Source: Capitulum mitella
Taxonomy: Eukaryota; Arthropoda; Thecostraca; Pollicipedomorpha; Pollicipedidae
Assembly (NCBI GenBank): GCA_030062745.1
Contig: CP099839.1
Span: 2,609,001 to 2,673,000 of the forward strand
DNA length: 64,000 nt
Direction: 5' to 3'
Shown here: piece by piece, positions 58,601 to 64,000 of the stretch
Numbering within the stretch: position 1 is the first letter of the stretch
Layout: the number at the start of each line of letters is the position of its first letter
Notes under the pieces: generated by a model
Seen by the model: the letters and a program-made list of their open reading frames with translations, nothing else
Database searches by the model: none
Told to the model about the DNA's origin: nothing
Position numbers and translations under genes: made by a program

Positions 58601-58870
58601 CCGTGCACGGTACCGGGTCCGCGCCGACCACTGCGATAACGTGGGAGGACCTGGATGACGTGGGCTATCTCGCTGCGCCGTGCAAAGCCACGCCTGGCGC
58701 AGGGCCAGAACGACCCACCCACCTTGGAAGTCGTTCTCGGAAAAGCGATTGGGCAGGTTAAACTGCGGCTCGTCGGCCACCAGGCTTCTGAGACTGTCCC
58801 GCACTGTGACGCCGAACATGCTGTTCAGTTCCTCCAGTGCGCCGCTGTCGGCGGCATAGCGGTTATATGG
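40083..58870 (-). CDS. SLC4 anion exchanger, AE1-3-like Cl-/HCO3- exchanger (19 coding exons)
   Basis: Nineteen exons joined at GT-AG sites give 1,198 codons plus stop, with every phase consistent; the start codon lies in an upstream exon not settled here. The first ~605 residues are the cytoplasmic domain: an N-terminal LEELNSMFGV segment, a basic KKKRKRG tract, the SLC4 core (ETARWIKYEED, RWGKPH) and PPDNPLVRKGRPFAGF leading to the membrane. The membrane domain follows with ITFGGL, QPLIIVGTTGPVLLF, NTALISSLLM and GDFGVPIAILLM. YMET keeps the acidic residue equivalent to AE1 E681, ATRSVSH the arginine equivalent to R730 and GIKFTPA the lysine equivalent to K851. MAKPER, GTGFHSD and YVKRVRTWRMHL favour AE1-3 over Na+-coupled members, although APGEKPRVVGVHEQR is also NBC-like. 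Expected role: electroneutral Cl-/HCO3- exchange at the plasma membrane for pH and ion control. Transport mode is inferred. Confidence 0.92.
40648..40821 (-). CDS. SLC4 exon, last membrane segments
   Basis: Phase 0 both sides, donor GTG|GTGAGT. It encodes VRTWRMHLYTVIQLVCLGFL, the GIKFTPAAIGFPF segment with the lysine equivalent to AE1 K851, and PLRLVVLPKIFTEAE. Confidence 0.93.
41176..41778 (-). CDS. SLC4 exon, central membrane domain (201 codons)
   Basis: The largest exon, phase 0 on both sides. It encodes LRVPPGL, RGWLISPLGL, the YMET acidic site, IMAKPERNLQKGTGFHSD, ATRSVSHAAAL with the conserved arginine, APGEKPRVVGVHEQRLSALL, VFGVFMYMGVSAMTGVQML and KPVKHHEKAGYVKR. Donor CGG|GTGAGG. 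Confidence 0.95.
42088..42316 (-). CDS. SLC4 exon, membrane domain
   Basis: Phase 2 in, 0 out. It encodes DNSTLPKYAPLSHP with an NST sequon, then PNTALISSLLMFGTFAIATYL, LGRRVRRMLGDFGVPIAILLM and VDQLVPQ before the donor CAG|GTAGGA. Confidence 0.93.
42482..43642 (+). mobile_element. TTAA-type non-autonomous transposon, family B, copy 2
   Basis: A 1,161 bp insert in an SLC4 intron, flanked by TTAA (42478-42481 and 43643-43646), starting CCCTGTTCCCGG and ending CCGGGGATAGGG. It is colinear with copy 1. The DR1 motif of the other copies is broken here: one AGGTCA half remains and the other reads AGCTGA. Confidence 0.9.
43760..43920 (-). CDS. SLC4 exon, extracellular loop
   Basis: Phase 0 in, 2 out. 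It encodes VFVKHPLVTNYCDEPLFL and the loop GGNTTSLEPAERNLSESLADG with NTT and NLS sequons. Together with NST in the next exon this gives three possible glycosylation sites in the loop that is glycosylated in vertebrate AE2. Confidence 0.9.
44177..44371 (-). CDS. SLC4 exon, membrane domain
   Basis: Phase 0 on both sides. It encodes FSKANGLEFLPMRVWIALWM, VVGLEGSVLVCKFTRFTTE and IFASLVSFLYIFESVSKLAT, matching the AE LEYxVGRVWIG... to IYETFxKL region. Confidence 0.94.
45050..45198 (-). CDS. SLC4 exon, first membrane segments
   Basis: Acceptor CGTCCGCCGCAG at the edge of a 29-bp minisatellite; phase 1 in, 0 out. It encodes EKTELQVGISETIVSTSASG and QPLIIVGTTGPVLLFDQALFQ. Phase 1 requires the downstream of two overlapping donors in the previous exon. 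Confidence 0.92.
45199..45410 (-). repeat. Minisatellite, 29-bp unit, abutting an SLC4 acceptor
   Basis: In transcript sense the unit reads GCTGACCGGACCGCGTGCTC plus a TGGTCYGCC segment. About seven units, the first two near-identical and the others diverged. The unit nearest the exon ends CCCGTCCGCCGCAG and provides the splice acceptor; its CTGAC has the A 29 bases before the exon. Confidence 0.9.
45891..46049 (+). mobile_element. Short MITE-like repeat (family C, copy 1)
   Basis: About 160 bp, starting GCAGCCA and ending TGGCTGC. It is similar throughout to 61805-61961, sharing GTGAAAACCATTG or GCGAAAACCATTG, CGTCTTCCCAGC and TTTTCGTATGATTTCA. A C-run sits near the left end. Confidence 0.75.
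46375..47390 (-). pseudogene. Penelope-like reverse transcriptase remnant in an SLC4 intron
   Basis: Three frame-shifted pieces on the - strand. The 5' piece reads RYQQINGVAMGSPLGVMFAQ. The next reads FYYRYIDDIFVNVDRV with the catalytic YIDD at 46830-46844. The 3' piece reads SGLNFTTELHVNSKLPCLDL. The GVAMGSPLG, YxDD and LPxLDL order fits Penelope-like reverse transcriptases. A stop separates the first two pieces. About 80 bp around YIDD is duplicated at 47016-47090, where the copy reads YIDAC. It lies on the same strand as the host gene. No GIY-YIG endonuclease was found, so it is dead. Confidence 0.75.
47578..47610 (+). ncRNA. Possible decayed hammerhead-ribozyme core
   Basis: GAGATG is followed by an ACCT/AGGT stem with a TTGA loop and then TGAAAC, resembling the hammerhead core CUGAUGA-stem II-GAAAC. 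Penelope-like elements are known to carry hammerheads. However, this copy differs at two core positions and is on the opposite strand to the nearby reverse transcriptase. Confidence 0.25.
47868..47995. repeat. (TG)n microsatellite with (CGTG)n tail
   Basis: A GT run is followed by seven CGTG steps and a degenerate GTGTGCG tail. Confidence 0.95.
48246..48361 (-). CDS. SLC4 exon, entry to membrane domain
   Basis: Phase 2 in, 1 out. It encodes RYPHYISDFKDGINGAVLSS and FFIFFAVLAGAITFGGLV. Two donors overlap at its end (GTGAGTACGT). The in-frame protein needs GTACGT, which is four bases downstream of the better-looking GTGAGT. Confidence 0.9.
48764..49098 (-). CDS. SLC4 exon, end of cytoplasmic domain
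   Basis: Phase 0 in, 2 out. It encodes AFRKAAYKAENRGDLLRAF, KEFLDDTLVLPPIDKTANP, a coiled basic segment and PPDNPLVRKGRPFAGFVRD, matching AE LxxFLDCSxVLPP and DDPLRRTGRPFGGLIRD. Confidence 0.94.
49380..49484 (-). CDS. SLC4 exon, cytoplasmic domain
   Basis: Phase 0 on both sides. It encodes MPLPVRFIFFRVGPMDSEEN followed by YHETGRAFATLMSSP, the SLC4 VPVPVRFLFVLLGP...YHEIGRxxxTLMS segment. Confidence 0.93.
49946..50134 (-). CDS. SLC4 exon, cytoplasmic domain
   Basis: Phase 0 on both sides. It encodes VGGDSLTSVDEPRRFSVQQ, then GTEVFSVNVGRVDFVSRPIA and AFVRLAEGTLLPGITE. Donor GAG|GTCAGC was chosen because it keeps phase 0; a stronger-looking GTGAGG lies seven bases downstream but would shift the frame. 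Confidence 0.9.
50634..50735 (-). CDS. SLC4 exon, linker with SLADM motif
   Basis: Acceptor follows a good ACTAAC branch motif. It encodes SLADMRNSSDRSLSDRDKK and STAGLTGRIPHQDS, resembling the SLADIG or SFADIG serine-rich linker of SLC4 cytoplasmic domains. Phase 0 on both sides. Confidence 0.85.
51166..51445 (-). repeat. Minisatellite, 51-bp (17-codon) unit, abutting an SLC4 donor
   Basis: In transcript sense units contain CTGCAGGTGTCAGGGC, so most units repeat the CAG|GT donor of the neighbouring exon. About six units. The frame of the exon stays open through all of them and encodes QVSGQDRRGGLGLQVML-type peptides, stopping near 51055. Confidence 0.92.
51445..51656 (-). CDS. SLC4 exon, cytoplasmic domain (dimer-arm region)
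   Basis: Phase 1 in, 0 out. It encodes VLLLDVDEHDSVVISHRIVT, QLVTEDQIQQQDFSAVLRTL and LLRRQHVADHG up to KLSRIALQ, like AE VLLDL...DQI...VLRALLLKHSH. Donor CAG|GTGCTA sits at the first unit of the 51-bp repeat. Confidence 0.9.
52159..52336 (-). CDS. SLC4 exon, conserved cytoplasmic core
   Basis: Phase 0 in, 1 out. It encodes MFIEMDELIATENDLKWQE, ETARWIKYEEDAEQGGNRWG and KPHLAALSFLSLMNLRRCL, the most conserved part of AE cytoplasmic domains. Confidence 0.95.
52629..52697. repeat. (AT)n microsatellite
   Basis: Nearly pure AT dinucleotides in an SLC4 intron. Confidence 0.95.
53063..53202 (-). CDS. SLC4 exon, N-terminal domain
   Basis: Phase 1 in, 0 out, donor GAC|GTGAGT. It encodes RCNDEPVPRRYRMKQKEDHN through RTPHD, joining to MFIEMDEL as in AE KPHEVFVELNEL. 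Confidence 0.85.
53801..53919 (-). CDS. SLC4 exon, N-terminal disordered region
   Basis: Phase 2 in, 1 out. It encodes AAGSVPGLVFFEREPIRDQR and then an acidic/basic ESDDAGRRDERVELEV stretch. Support comes from the phase match on both sides more than from conservation. Confidence 0.75.
54275..54306. repeat. (AGACA)n microsatellite
   Basis: Four to five AGACA or GACAA steps in an SLC4 intron. Confidence 0.85.
54350..54528 (-). CDS. SLC4 exon, N-terminal acidic region
   Basis: Phase 0 in, 2 out. It encodes GAAESQGSQKGDRIRRQQSI and a glutamate-rich PEEQEQEHRAEPAAADSEAE stretch, like the acidic disordered tails of AE2 and AE3. Confidence 0.8.
54548..54598 (-). repeat. Short tandem repeat of CTGACC words before an SLC4 acceptor
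   Basis: In transcript sense GCCTGACCTGGCC-like units of about 10 bp repeat five times, giving four CTGAC motifs within 55 bases. The last has its A 27 bases before the exon at 54528. Confidence 0.85.
54970..55079 (-). CDS. SLC4 exon, basic N-terminal region
   Basis: Phase 1 in, 0 out. It encodes HFKENLFARPHGPLRHGKKK and RKRGDG, comparable with the AE2 segment after EEDFEYHRQ that ends in a basic tract. Confidence 0.82.
55880..56424 (+). mobile_element. Degraded element hosting family B copy 3 (left part)
   Basis: TGACCT/AGGTCA words and the right flank after 57639 (AAATTTTGACACAGGG, then AAAGGTACTAAAAATTTCG) resemble the family A right end. Family B copy 3 therefore appears to have landed in an older family A relative. 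The left part is too diverged for firm limits. Confidence 0.4.
56429..57635 (-). mobile_element. TTAA-type non-autonomous transposon, family B, copy 3
   Basis: A 1,207 bp insert flanked by TTAA (56425-56428 and 57636-57639), starting CCCTATTCCCGG and ending CCGGGAATAGGG, in inverted orientation to copies 1 and 2. It lies in an SLC4 intron. It keeps the perfect DR1 motif (56974-56986 on -) and both G-run hairpins. Confidence 0.92.
58130..58720. other. GC-rich intron block, no gene recognised
   Basis: A G-run at 58134-58146 is followed by about 580 bp of high GC. Long frames on both strands (189 and 200 codons) are explained by the low stop frequency and show no motif. Confidence 0.45.
58723..58870 (-). 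CDS. SLC4 exon, first confident coding exon
   Basis: Acceptor TCTTTCTCTTTCAG; phase 0 in, 1 out. It encodes PYNRYAADSGALEELNSMFG and VTVRDSLRSLVADEPQFNLP ending ENDFQ, matching AE2 LHRTLGVERFEEIL...GEEDFE. It has no start codon of its own in a suitable place, so an upstream exon is needed. Confidence 0.82.
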
Positions 58871-59637
58871 CTGAAAGAGAAAGGAGACGTCTAGAGCAAA
58901 AGACATATACACATATATATGCATATGTATATATGACATATGCATATGACATATGTCACATGTTCAAGAGTTAAGACATGCATCAGCCAAGGACTCCACC
59001 ACAGTGATGTTAAAGGTACCTCGTCTCCGGACTTTTTCAGAATGTTTAACGCCTTTGGGAGTTGCCTGAAAACAAAGGAGGCTAAAACATCTGGATTTCA
59101 CCGCCTGTTCCCTTTTCCCAATACCTGGTTTGTGGTCTAGTTACTGGATACACATCAGTCCAAGAAAATGATTTGCATTCCGTCGAAATTACGGCAACAC
59201 CTACGATGTCATCGTGCTAAGCACGATTTTAGATCAAATAGATGCCTCACATAATCCGATGAAAGAAGCTGAAAGTCATAGACCTACAGCCAGTTGCCAA
59301 CAAAGTCTGCCAAATAAGCAGAGAAGCACGAGGTTGAAACGAGGTAAATCAGATGTCCCAGAAGTTGCTGGGCATCTGACTGATGCACGCTCATCAGCGC
59401 GTGGTTTCACGTTCTGGTTCAGTTCGGCGACTGTCACCGGTGCGTCAGCGCACGGTAGGGGCAGGACGCTGTTCGGCCGCTGCTCAGGTGTCACACCCGG
59501 CGTCCGCCGAGCAAACACTGCAGTGAAGCAATACGATTAGGGCAGGACAGCGAGCGGTACTGGCGCGCGCGTGTACAGATAGCGCTATTTGCATATTGTT
59601 TATACGTAGGTGTTCGCCAACCTGTCGCCAGGGTCAC

Positions 59638-60009
59638 CTCTCGCGCCTCCTGCGGCTCCGTCGCGTCACGTCCATCGTCTCGGGCAGCGTGAGAAGAGAC
59701 CGCACAGTATGAGGTCAGCCTGCTGTCTCCCGAGTCCAGACACTCGGGCCTGCACTGGGCCGCGGAGCTGGAGCTGAGCCGCGGAGCTGAAGCAGGACAT
59801 GTCTGAGAGAGCAGGTCCCAAGCCTGTCCGCCCGCTGCCGCGCCAGTGGTGAGATTGCCCGACATGCGGTCCTGATGCCTTCTGCAGGCGACAGTTTGTC
59901 CCCCGAGCGACCTCCGACACCGCGGATCGGTGAAGAACGAGCGAAGAGCGGCGAGAAAGCCGTGGTGATAACTGTTAACTACTTTGTGTTCCCTAATAAA
60001 TCCAGCCAT
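59638..60009 (-). CDS. Candidate first coding exon of the SLC4 gene
   Basis: An open frame of 124 codons from an ATG at 60009 (or 76 codons from 59865) ends GCGCGAGAG|GTGACC in phase 0, which is what the exon at 58870 requires. The sequence is serine- and acid-rich near its end (SSHAARDDGRDATEPQEARE), as AE N-termini often are, but no conserved motif confirms it. A rival start is the ATG at 62719 (MENAFSEDSLTAS before GTCCGT). Confidence 0.33.
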
Positions 60010-61800
60010 TCACATAAACATGTTGTTTTTTGACTGCTCCACGATAAGATAATTTTCAGTTTTTCTCTGACATCAGCAATTAGGCATAACGCAAGCCGGA
60101 TGCATAGGGAAAGCTGCTCAGTGGGCGCAACCTTGCCTAATTGCGCCGCCCCATTATCTCCTAACTGGGACAGATGATTGACAGATTAAGGATGTTTTCT
60201 AAGAGTAACAGCGTGACTGCAGATTTAACCCGTTCCTCTTCCTCTCTGTTAGCGATACAGACGTGTGGTGGGTCCGTGAAGTTTCAGTGCAAGTTTGAAA
60301 TAATTTTCTGTCCTTTGTTACTCGTGTAAAATAGTGCTATCAATACCGTGAAGCAAAATTGTCCCTGTACAGTACCTACGTTGTGGAATGGCTCTTCTAA
60401 TTTGACCAGAATAGTGATGATACGTTCGCGCGTTTTTTTGTCACCGAAAAGTTTTGTTATGGTACAGCCATTGCCGTTTTCGCGCCACCATTTGCCAGGC
60501 CTTATTGCCCCAGTAACGCAAACGGGCAGGACTAGCTAACAGTGTGCTGATGATTGTTACAGTGTCTTGCACGTTTCTGGGACCCACTTAAAGCGATAAT
60601 CACGAAGAGGGAGATTTCGGCTGCGGGGGGACGCATTAAGAGTGAGGCAGAAATGACACCAGAGTCTTCTTGGAAGGGCTACAGCCCTTAGCTCTCCTCC
60701 CCCCACCTCACGCAGCCCTCCCCCACCGTCGACTGGCAGGGAAAACGTATGTAAAACATTACTTTTTTCTCATTGACCATGTAATCAACGCCCCAAGTCT
60801 CGCAGCTACCCCCCATGCCGAGAATCCTGGCGACAAGCTAGGAACGAGGGTCTCCGTTCAATCTTGCGGGTAAATGTGTTTCAGATTTTAGCCAACTCAT
60901 TTGGAGAGAGTGGCTAGCCGCTGACCGCAAACACTGTGCCCATCGAAGTCAGATGACCTCGCTGCGCCTTTCTCCATCGGGGAATTTATCTACCACTGCA
61001 GGAGTTTTGCTCCGTAATTTAGATGCTAAAATGGATCCTGAAAGGGGAGAATGCACCTTTTTCATATCACAAATCCTTTGGTTCTGGTGACCTTATTTCG
61101 ACATTTAAGAAATGCAGGACCATTGTATTTTCCGGTTTAAACAACATTTCCGGATCACAAGAGGGTTATGGACCCCAAACCCACTGGATGCGCCTATATA
61201 GTCACCTCAATGGGGCTGTCCAGCATCTTGTCGGGATCTGAGCACTTCTCTCAACCTGCTGGCAAGTATTGGCGAAAAGAATAAAAGTGAAACTGTTCAT
61301 AATATATCAGGTAGTGTCCATTATACCTTTTGCCACCGCAAACTACCCGGAACTACGTGTCATTTCTATGGTGACGCAATAAGACACATTATGTCGCAAA
61401 TATGGCAGGGTTGCCCTAATTGCGCCTTTTTCAGTGTCTTGCTGGAAACCAAATAACAAAAAGAAGGCGTAGACTAAAGTTTTAAAACACCGGATATTAT
61501 GGTGGTCCAAAGACCCGAGAAGGCAATGAGAAAGAAATAAGACAATTTCTCCAGTACCATAGTCATAGTGCCCCTTTTTTCGAAAAGGTGGCGCACATTG
61601 GGCAGCTTCCCTTTGATATCAACGTTTGATAAGTCAAAGATATGGCTGTTATGTGACGTGAATCGGACCCCCAAGAGGCCAAGCATTTTCAAGGATTTCT
61701 CCTGTGTTGTTCTGAGGTGACATTGTTAGAGTTTTGTCGGCTACACTGTTATCCATTTGTTCTATGGCGGTCTTTGAACAGCCATGAAGAAAGGCAGCAG
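60010..61800. other. No gene recognised
   Basis: Short frames only; if the SLC4 transcript starts near 62.7 kb this is its first intron. Confidence 0.35.
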
Positions 61801-61804
61801 CATA

Positions 61805-61961
61805 GGTGCAGCCAAGGGGGGACCGGGATCCGCCCCCCCCCCTTGGCCCACATGTTTTGCGAAAACCATTGCTCATCGTCTTCCCAGCGGGCAGTTTTCG
61901 TATGATTTCAATTAACACTGAGCTCCGACCCCCTCTCATTTCAGAAAATCCTGGCTGCGTC
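61805..61961 (+). mobile_element. Short MITE-like repeat (family C, copy 2)
   Basis: Matches 45891-46049 along its length, with GCAGCCA and TGGCTGC ends and a C-run near the left end. Confidence 0.75.
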
Positions 61962-62459
61962 CCTGGGAAGCAGCATGCTTATCAAATGTCAGGTGGCCGA
62001 GTTACCCGAAGATTATTCAGGGCGACACTGATGATGTGATAATGATGTTGCCCCCTGATAGGTGCACGCCGGACATGCCTGTAGGGCAAGGGCGTCGTTT
62101 TTTATAGGCCCGGTGATGCGTGCTGCCAATGTTCCACTGGGCCCTAACATCCGTTGAGAAATGCACATAAGGGGGTAGGTTTTCGGGCCCTCGGCTGACC
62201 CCCCATAATCACTTATGCCAAACGACACTCCTGTTTCAGGGGACATGCTATTCAGAGGGCCTTACTGGCCAAATTGGTAAAATAATTCTAGAAAATCCAG
62301 CCGCATGCTATGGAATAATTAACTGCATGATACGCTTTTAGCGCAGAGTCCATTCATTTGCACAAGCCCGTCAATGAAAAGGAGAGGACCCAGGACCACC
62401 AGCGTCGCCACCTATAGAGCTATGGTGCGAATCAGGTGATACGATACCGTCCCTTCGTT

Positions 62460-63000
62460 CTCATTCAGGTCGCCGGACGGCCGCTGAAACAACAGCGCAG
62501 TAGCCGGGCAGGCGGCACCAGAAGTGCAGAGGACTCACGTGAGCTGACGGACACTTGCGTCCACCTCCGCCCTTCTCACACTCCGAGCTGCAGCGGGAAG
62601 GGCTACCCCTGACTTCGTCCCGTCCCGCATTGTTTTGACGCAACCCTTCAACGAGAAGTGCCGTGCGATTGACGACGGACGCTTGCCGTTAGCGAGTCCT
62701 CTGAGAAGGCGTTCTCCATCGGCCGCCGGGTGCTTAACGCGGCTTGCGCCTTATTACAGCGCACCGGCCCGCTATGCATGGCCAGAAGGCGTGTCCGACG
62801 TATGACGGCCCGACCGGTGGGGCGACTCTTTCGGCTGCGTAGATGTGACGGATTCTGCCGCAGCGGTTGAGCGGCGCGGCCTGACCCGGACTTGCCGTGA
62901 ACGGCGTCAGAACCTACGTCTGCCGTGCCTCGTCTGGCTGGTGCGCCGCCGCCGTCGACAGGGAACCTGTCATGCAACCTGAGTGCGAACGTAGCAGTGA
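62460..63000 (-). promoter_or_regulatory. GC/CpG-richer block, possible SLC4 5' region
   Basis: This stretch is rich in CG dinucleotides compared with its flanks and contains the rival start ATG (62719) on -. It could be a promoter-proximal region. There is no direct evidence of transcription. Confidence 0.25.
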
Positions 63001-63079
63001 GCCTGGGTGGCAGGGAGGATGGCTCTGTGGCACGAAATGCATCTTGGGGTGTATCGGCAAGACCAGCTTTGAAAAGATT

Positions 63080-64000
63080 CCGGACAAGCGTATGCTATTT
63101 TCACGTGTGTGCACCAAAAACAGCAACTGTGAAGGAATTTTGGAAAACAAAGAAATTTGGAGCTTGTGCGGGGCGAATGAAGTTCTATCACTGATGGCTA
63201 CAGCACGCCTGGCAGCGCAATGGTGAACTACGTGACGACGTTCGGTAAACCGGCTGCAGATGTCGAGTTCTGGCATTACTTTACGAAGCAAGGGCATACG
63301 TCCAGTCAGAATGCACAGCAGAACCGAAATGTGCCAGTTTTACATACATATCAGAGAACTATGCAGCCAAGCGTGTGCATGTGCGTACGTTGATACGACA
63401 GTCATTAGTCATCGCTTTGGAATGAAAAGTTAGGTTGTTTTCGTCCTATTTTTTCCATGTGAGCATCAGGAATGCTGTTAAAGTTGGCCGCGGGAAATGG
63501 GTCAGTTACTTGGCAAAGTTTAGCATGAATGTTACCATACTATATTCAAGAGTTGCTGCGCGCTTGCAGTTCGAGAATAATCATACAACCGCAAACAGTC
63601 CTGACTGATCTTTTCCCGGCATTTGCCACTCGCTGCCGCCCGCCTGTGCTCTCTCCCCTGCAACCAGTCATTCGAACTCCACCGAAGCAGATGACGCCGA
63701 CTGTAAACGAAGCAGCGCCGTACCCGTGACTGATGGACGGACCAGGCGGGGAGAGCAATGAGAAAGGAAACTGGAGGCCCAGTGACTCCCGGTAGTTTAC
63801 CGAAGTGCAGTGCAGTGGTGAGATCTTGAAAGGGCGGGTGTGTCTGAGAGAGGACTCTTGAGTGAGAATGACCACCAGGAAAAAAGCGCATTTTTTTCTT
63901 GGGACAGCAGAGTGCCTTGCCAAAAAAACTCAGTTGCAATGCATACAAACAAAGACGTGACGAGCTGACGAAAGAAAAGTGTGCCTTTTGCAAGCTGCAA
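63080..64000 (+). repeat. Dispersed repeat E, copy 2 (runs to window end)
   Basis: Same order and orientation as 10640-11550, including TATTTTCACGTG, GGTGAACTACGTGACGACG, GAATGACCACCAGG and AAACAAAGACGTGACGAGC. It continues past the window edge. Confidence 0.75.

Noticed and set aside
40083..58870. Na+-coupled bicarbonate transporter (NBC type) as the SLC4 class
   Set aside because: APGEKP, TTGPVLLF and the SLADM linker are NBC-like, but MAKPER, GTGFH, GVPIAI, PNTAL and VRTWRMHL are AE-type. NBC-type is kept only as the less likely alternative.
59638..59675. Short start exon MDVTRRSRRRR with a good start context
   Set aside because: It reaches the GTGACC donor in phase 2, whereas the exon at 58870 needs phase 0.
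1..64000. tRNA or rRNA genes
   Set aside because: No cloverleaf with matching A and B boxes and no rRNA core sequence was recognised by eye on either strand.

Overview
The window is animal genomic DNA, with spliced genes, long repeat-filled introns and a 500-base run of N. The split genes, the exon GC content, Penelope-like and LINE remnants and many short DNA transposons suggest an invertebrate, perhaps an arthropod such as a crustacean or chelicerate. The sequence alone does not name the species. Most open frames in the window are chance frames or lie in repeats.

Two host genes can be read exon by exon, and they converge. On the + strand, five coding exons between 19,158 and 29,453 encode RAD51D, the RecA/RAD51 paralog of the BCDX2 homologous-recombination complex (329 residues, all splice phases consistent). 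On the - strand, nineteen coding exons from 58,870 down to 40,083 encode a plasma-membrane SLC4 bicarbonate transporter closest to the AE1-3 Cl-/HCO3- exchangers. These give 1,198 residues plus an unsettled first exon, with every phase matching. AATAAA signals follow both genes. The two genes have no obvious functional link.

The first 19 kb is repeat-dominated: minisatellites, a 1.6 kb foldback element, TTAA-type non-autonomous DNA transposons, and a broken repeat-associated protein gene split by one of these transposons. Between the two genes (29.8-39.6 kb) lie a LINE scrap, another TTAA-type element, a GC-rich block with no convincing gene, the assembly gap and AT-rich sequence. The SLC4 introns carry two more TTAA-type elements, a Penelope-like reverse transcriptase pseudogene and several microsatellites. 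The last 4 kb repeats sequence seen at 10.6-11.5 kb.

The most unusual pattern concerns splicing. In four introns of the two unrelated genes, a GC-rich tandem repeat stands directly against a splice acceptor and its units carry a CTGAC or related branch-point-like motif. In a fifth place, a 51-bp (17-codon) repeat carries copies of a splice donor and stays open in the exon's frame. A second theme is two families of ~1.2 kb TTAA-type transposons carrying G-run hairpins near their ends and many AGGTCA nuclear-receptor half-sites, including perfect DR1 sites in two copies.
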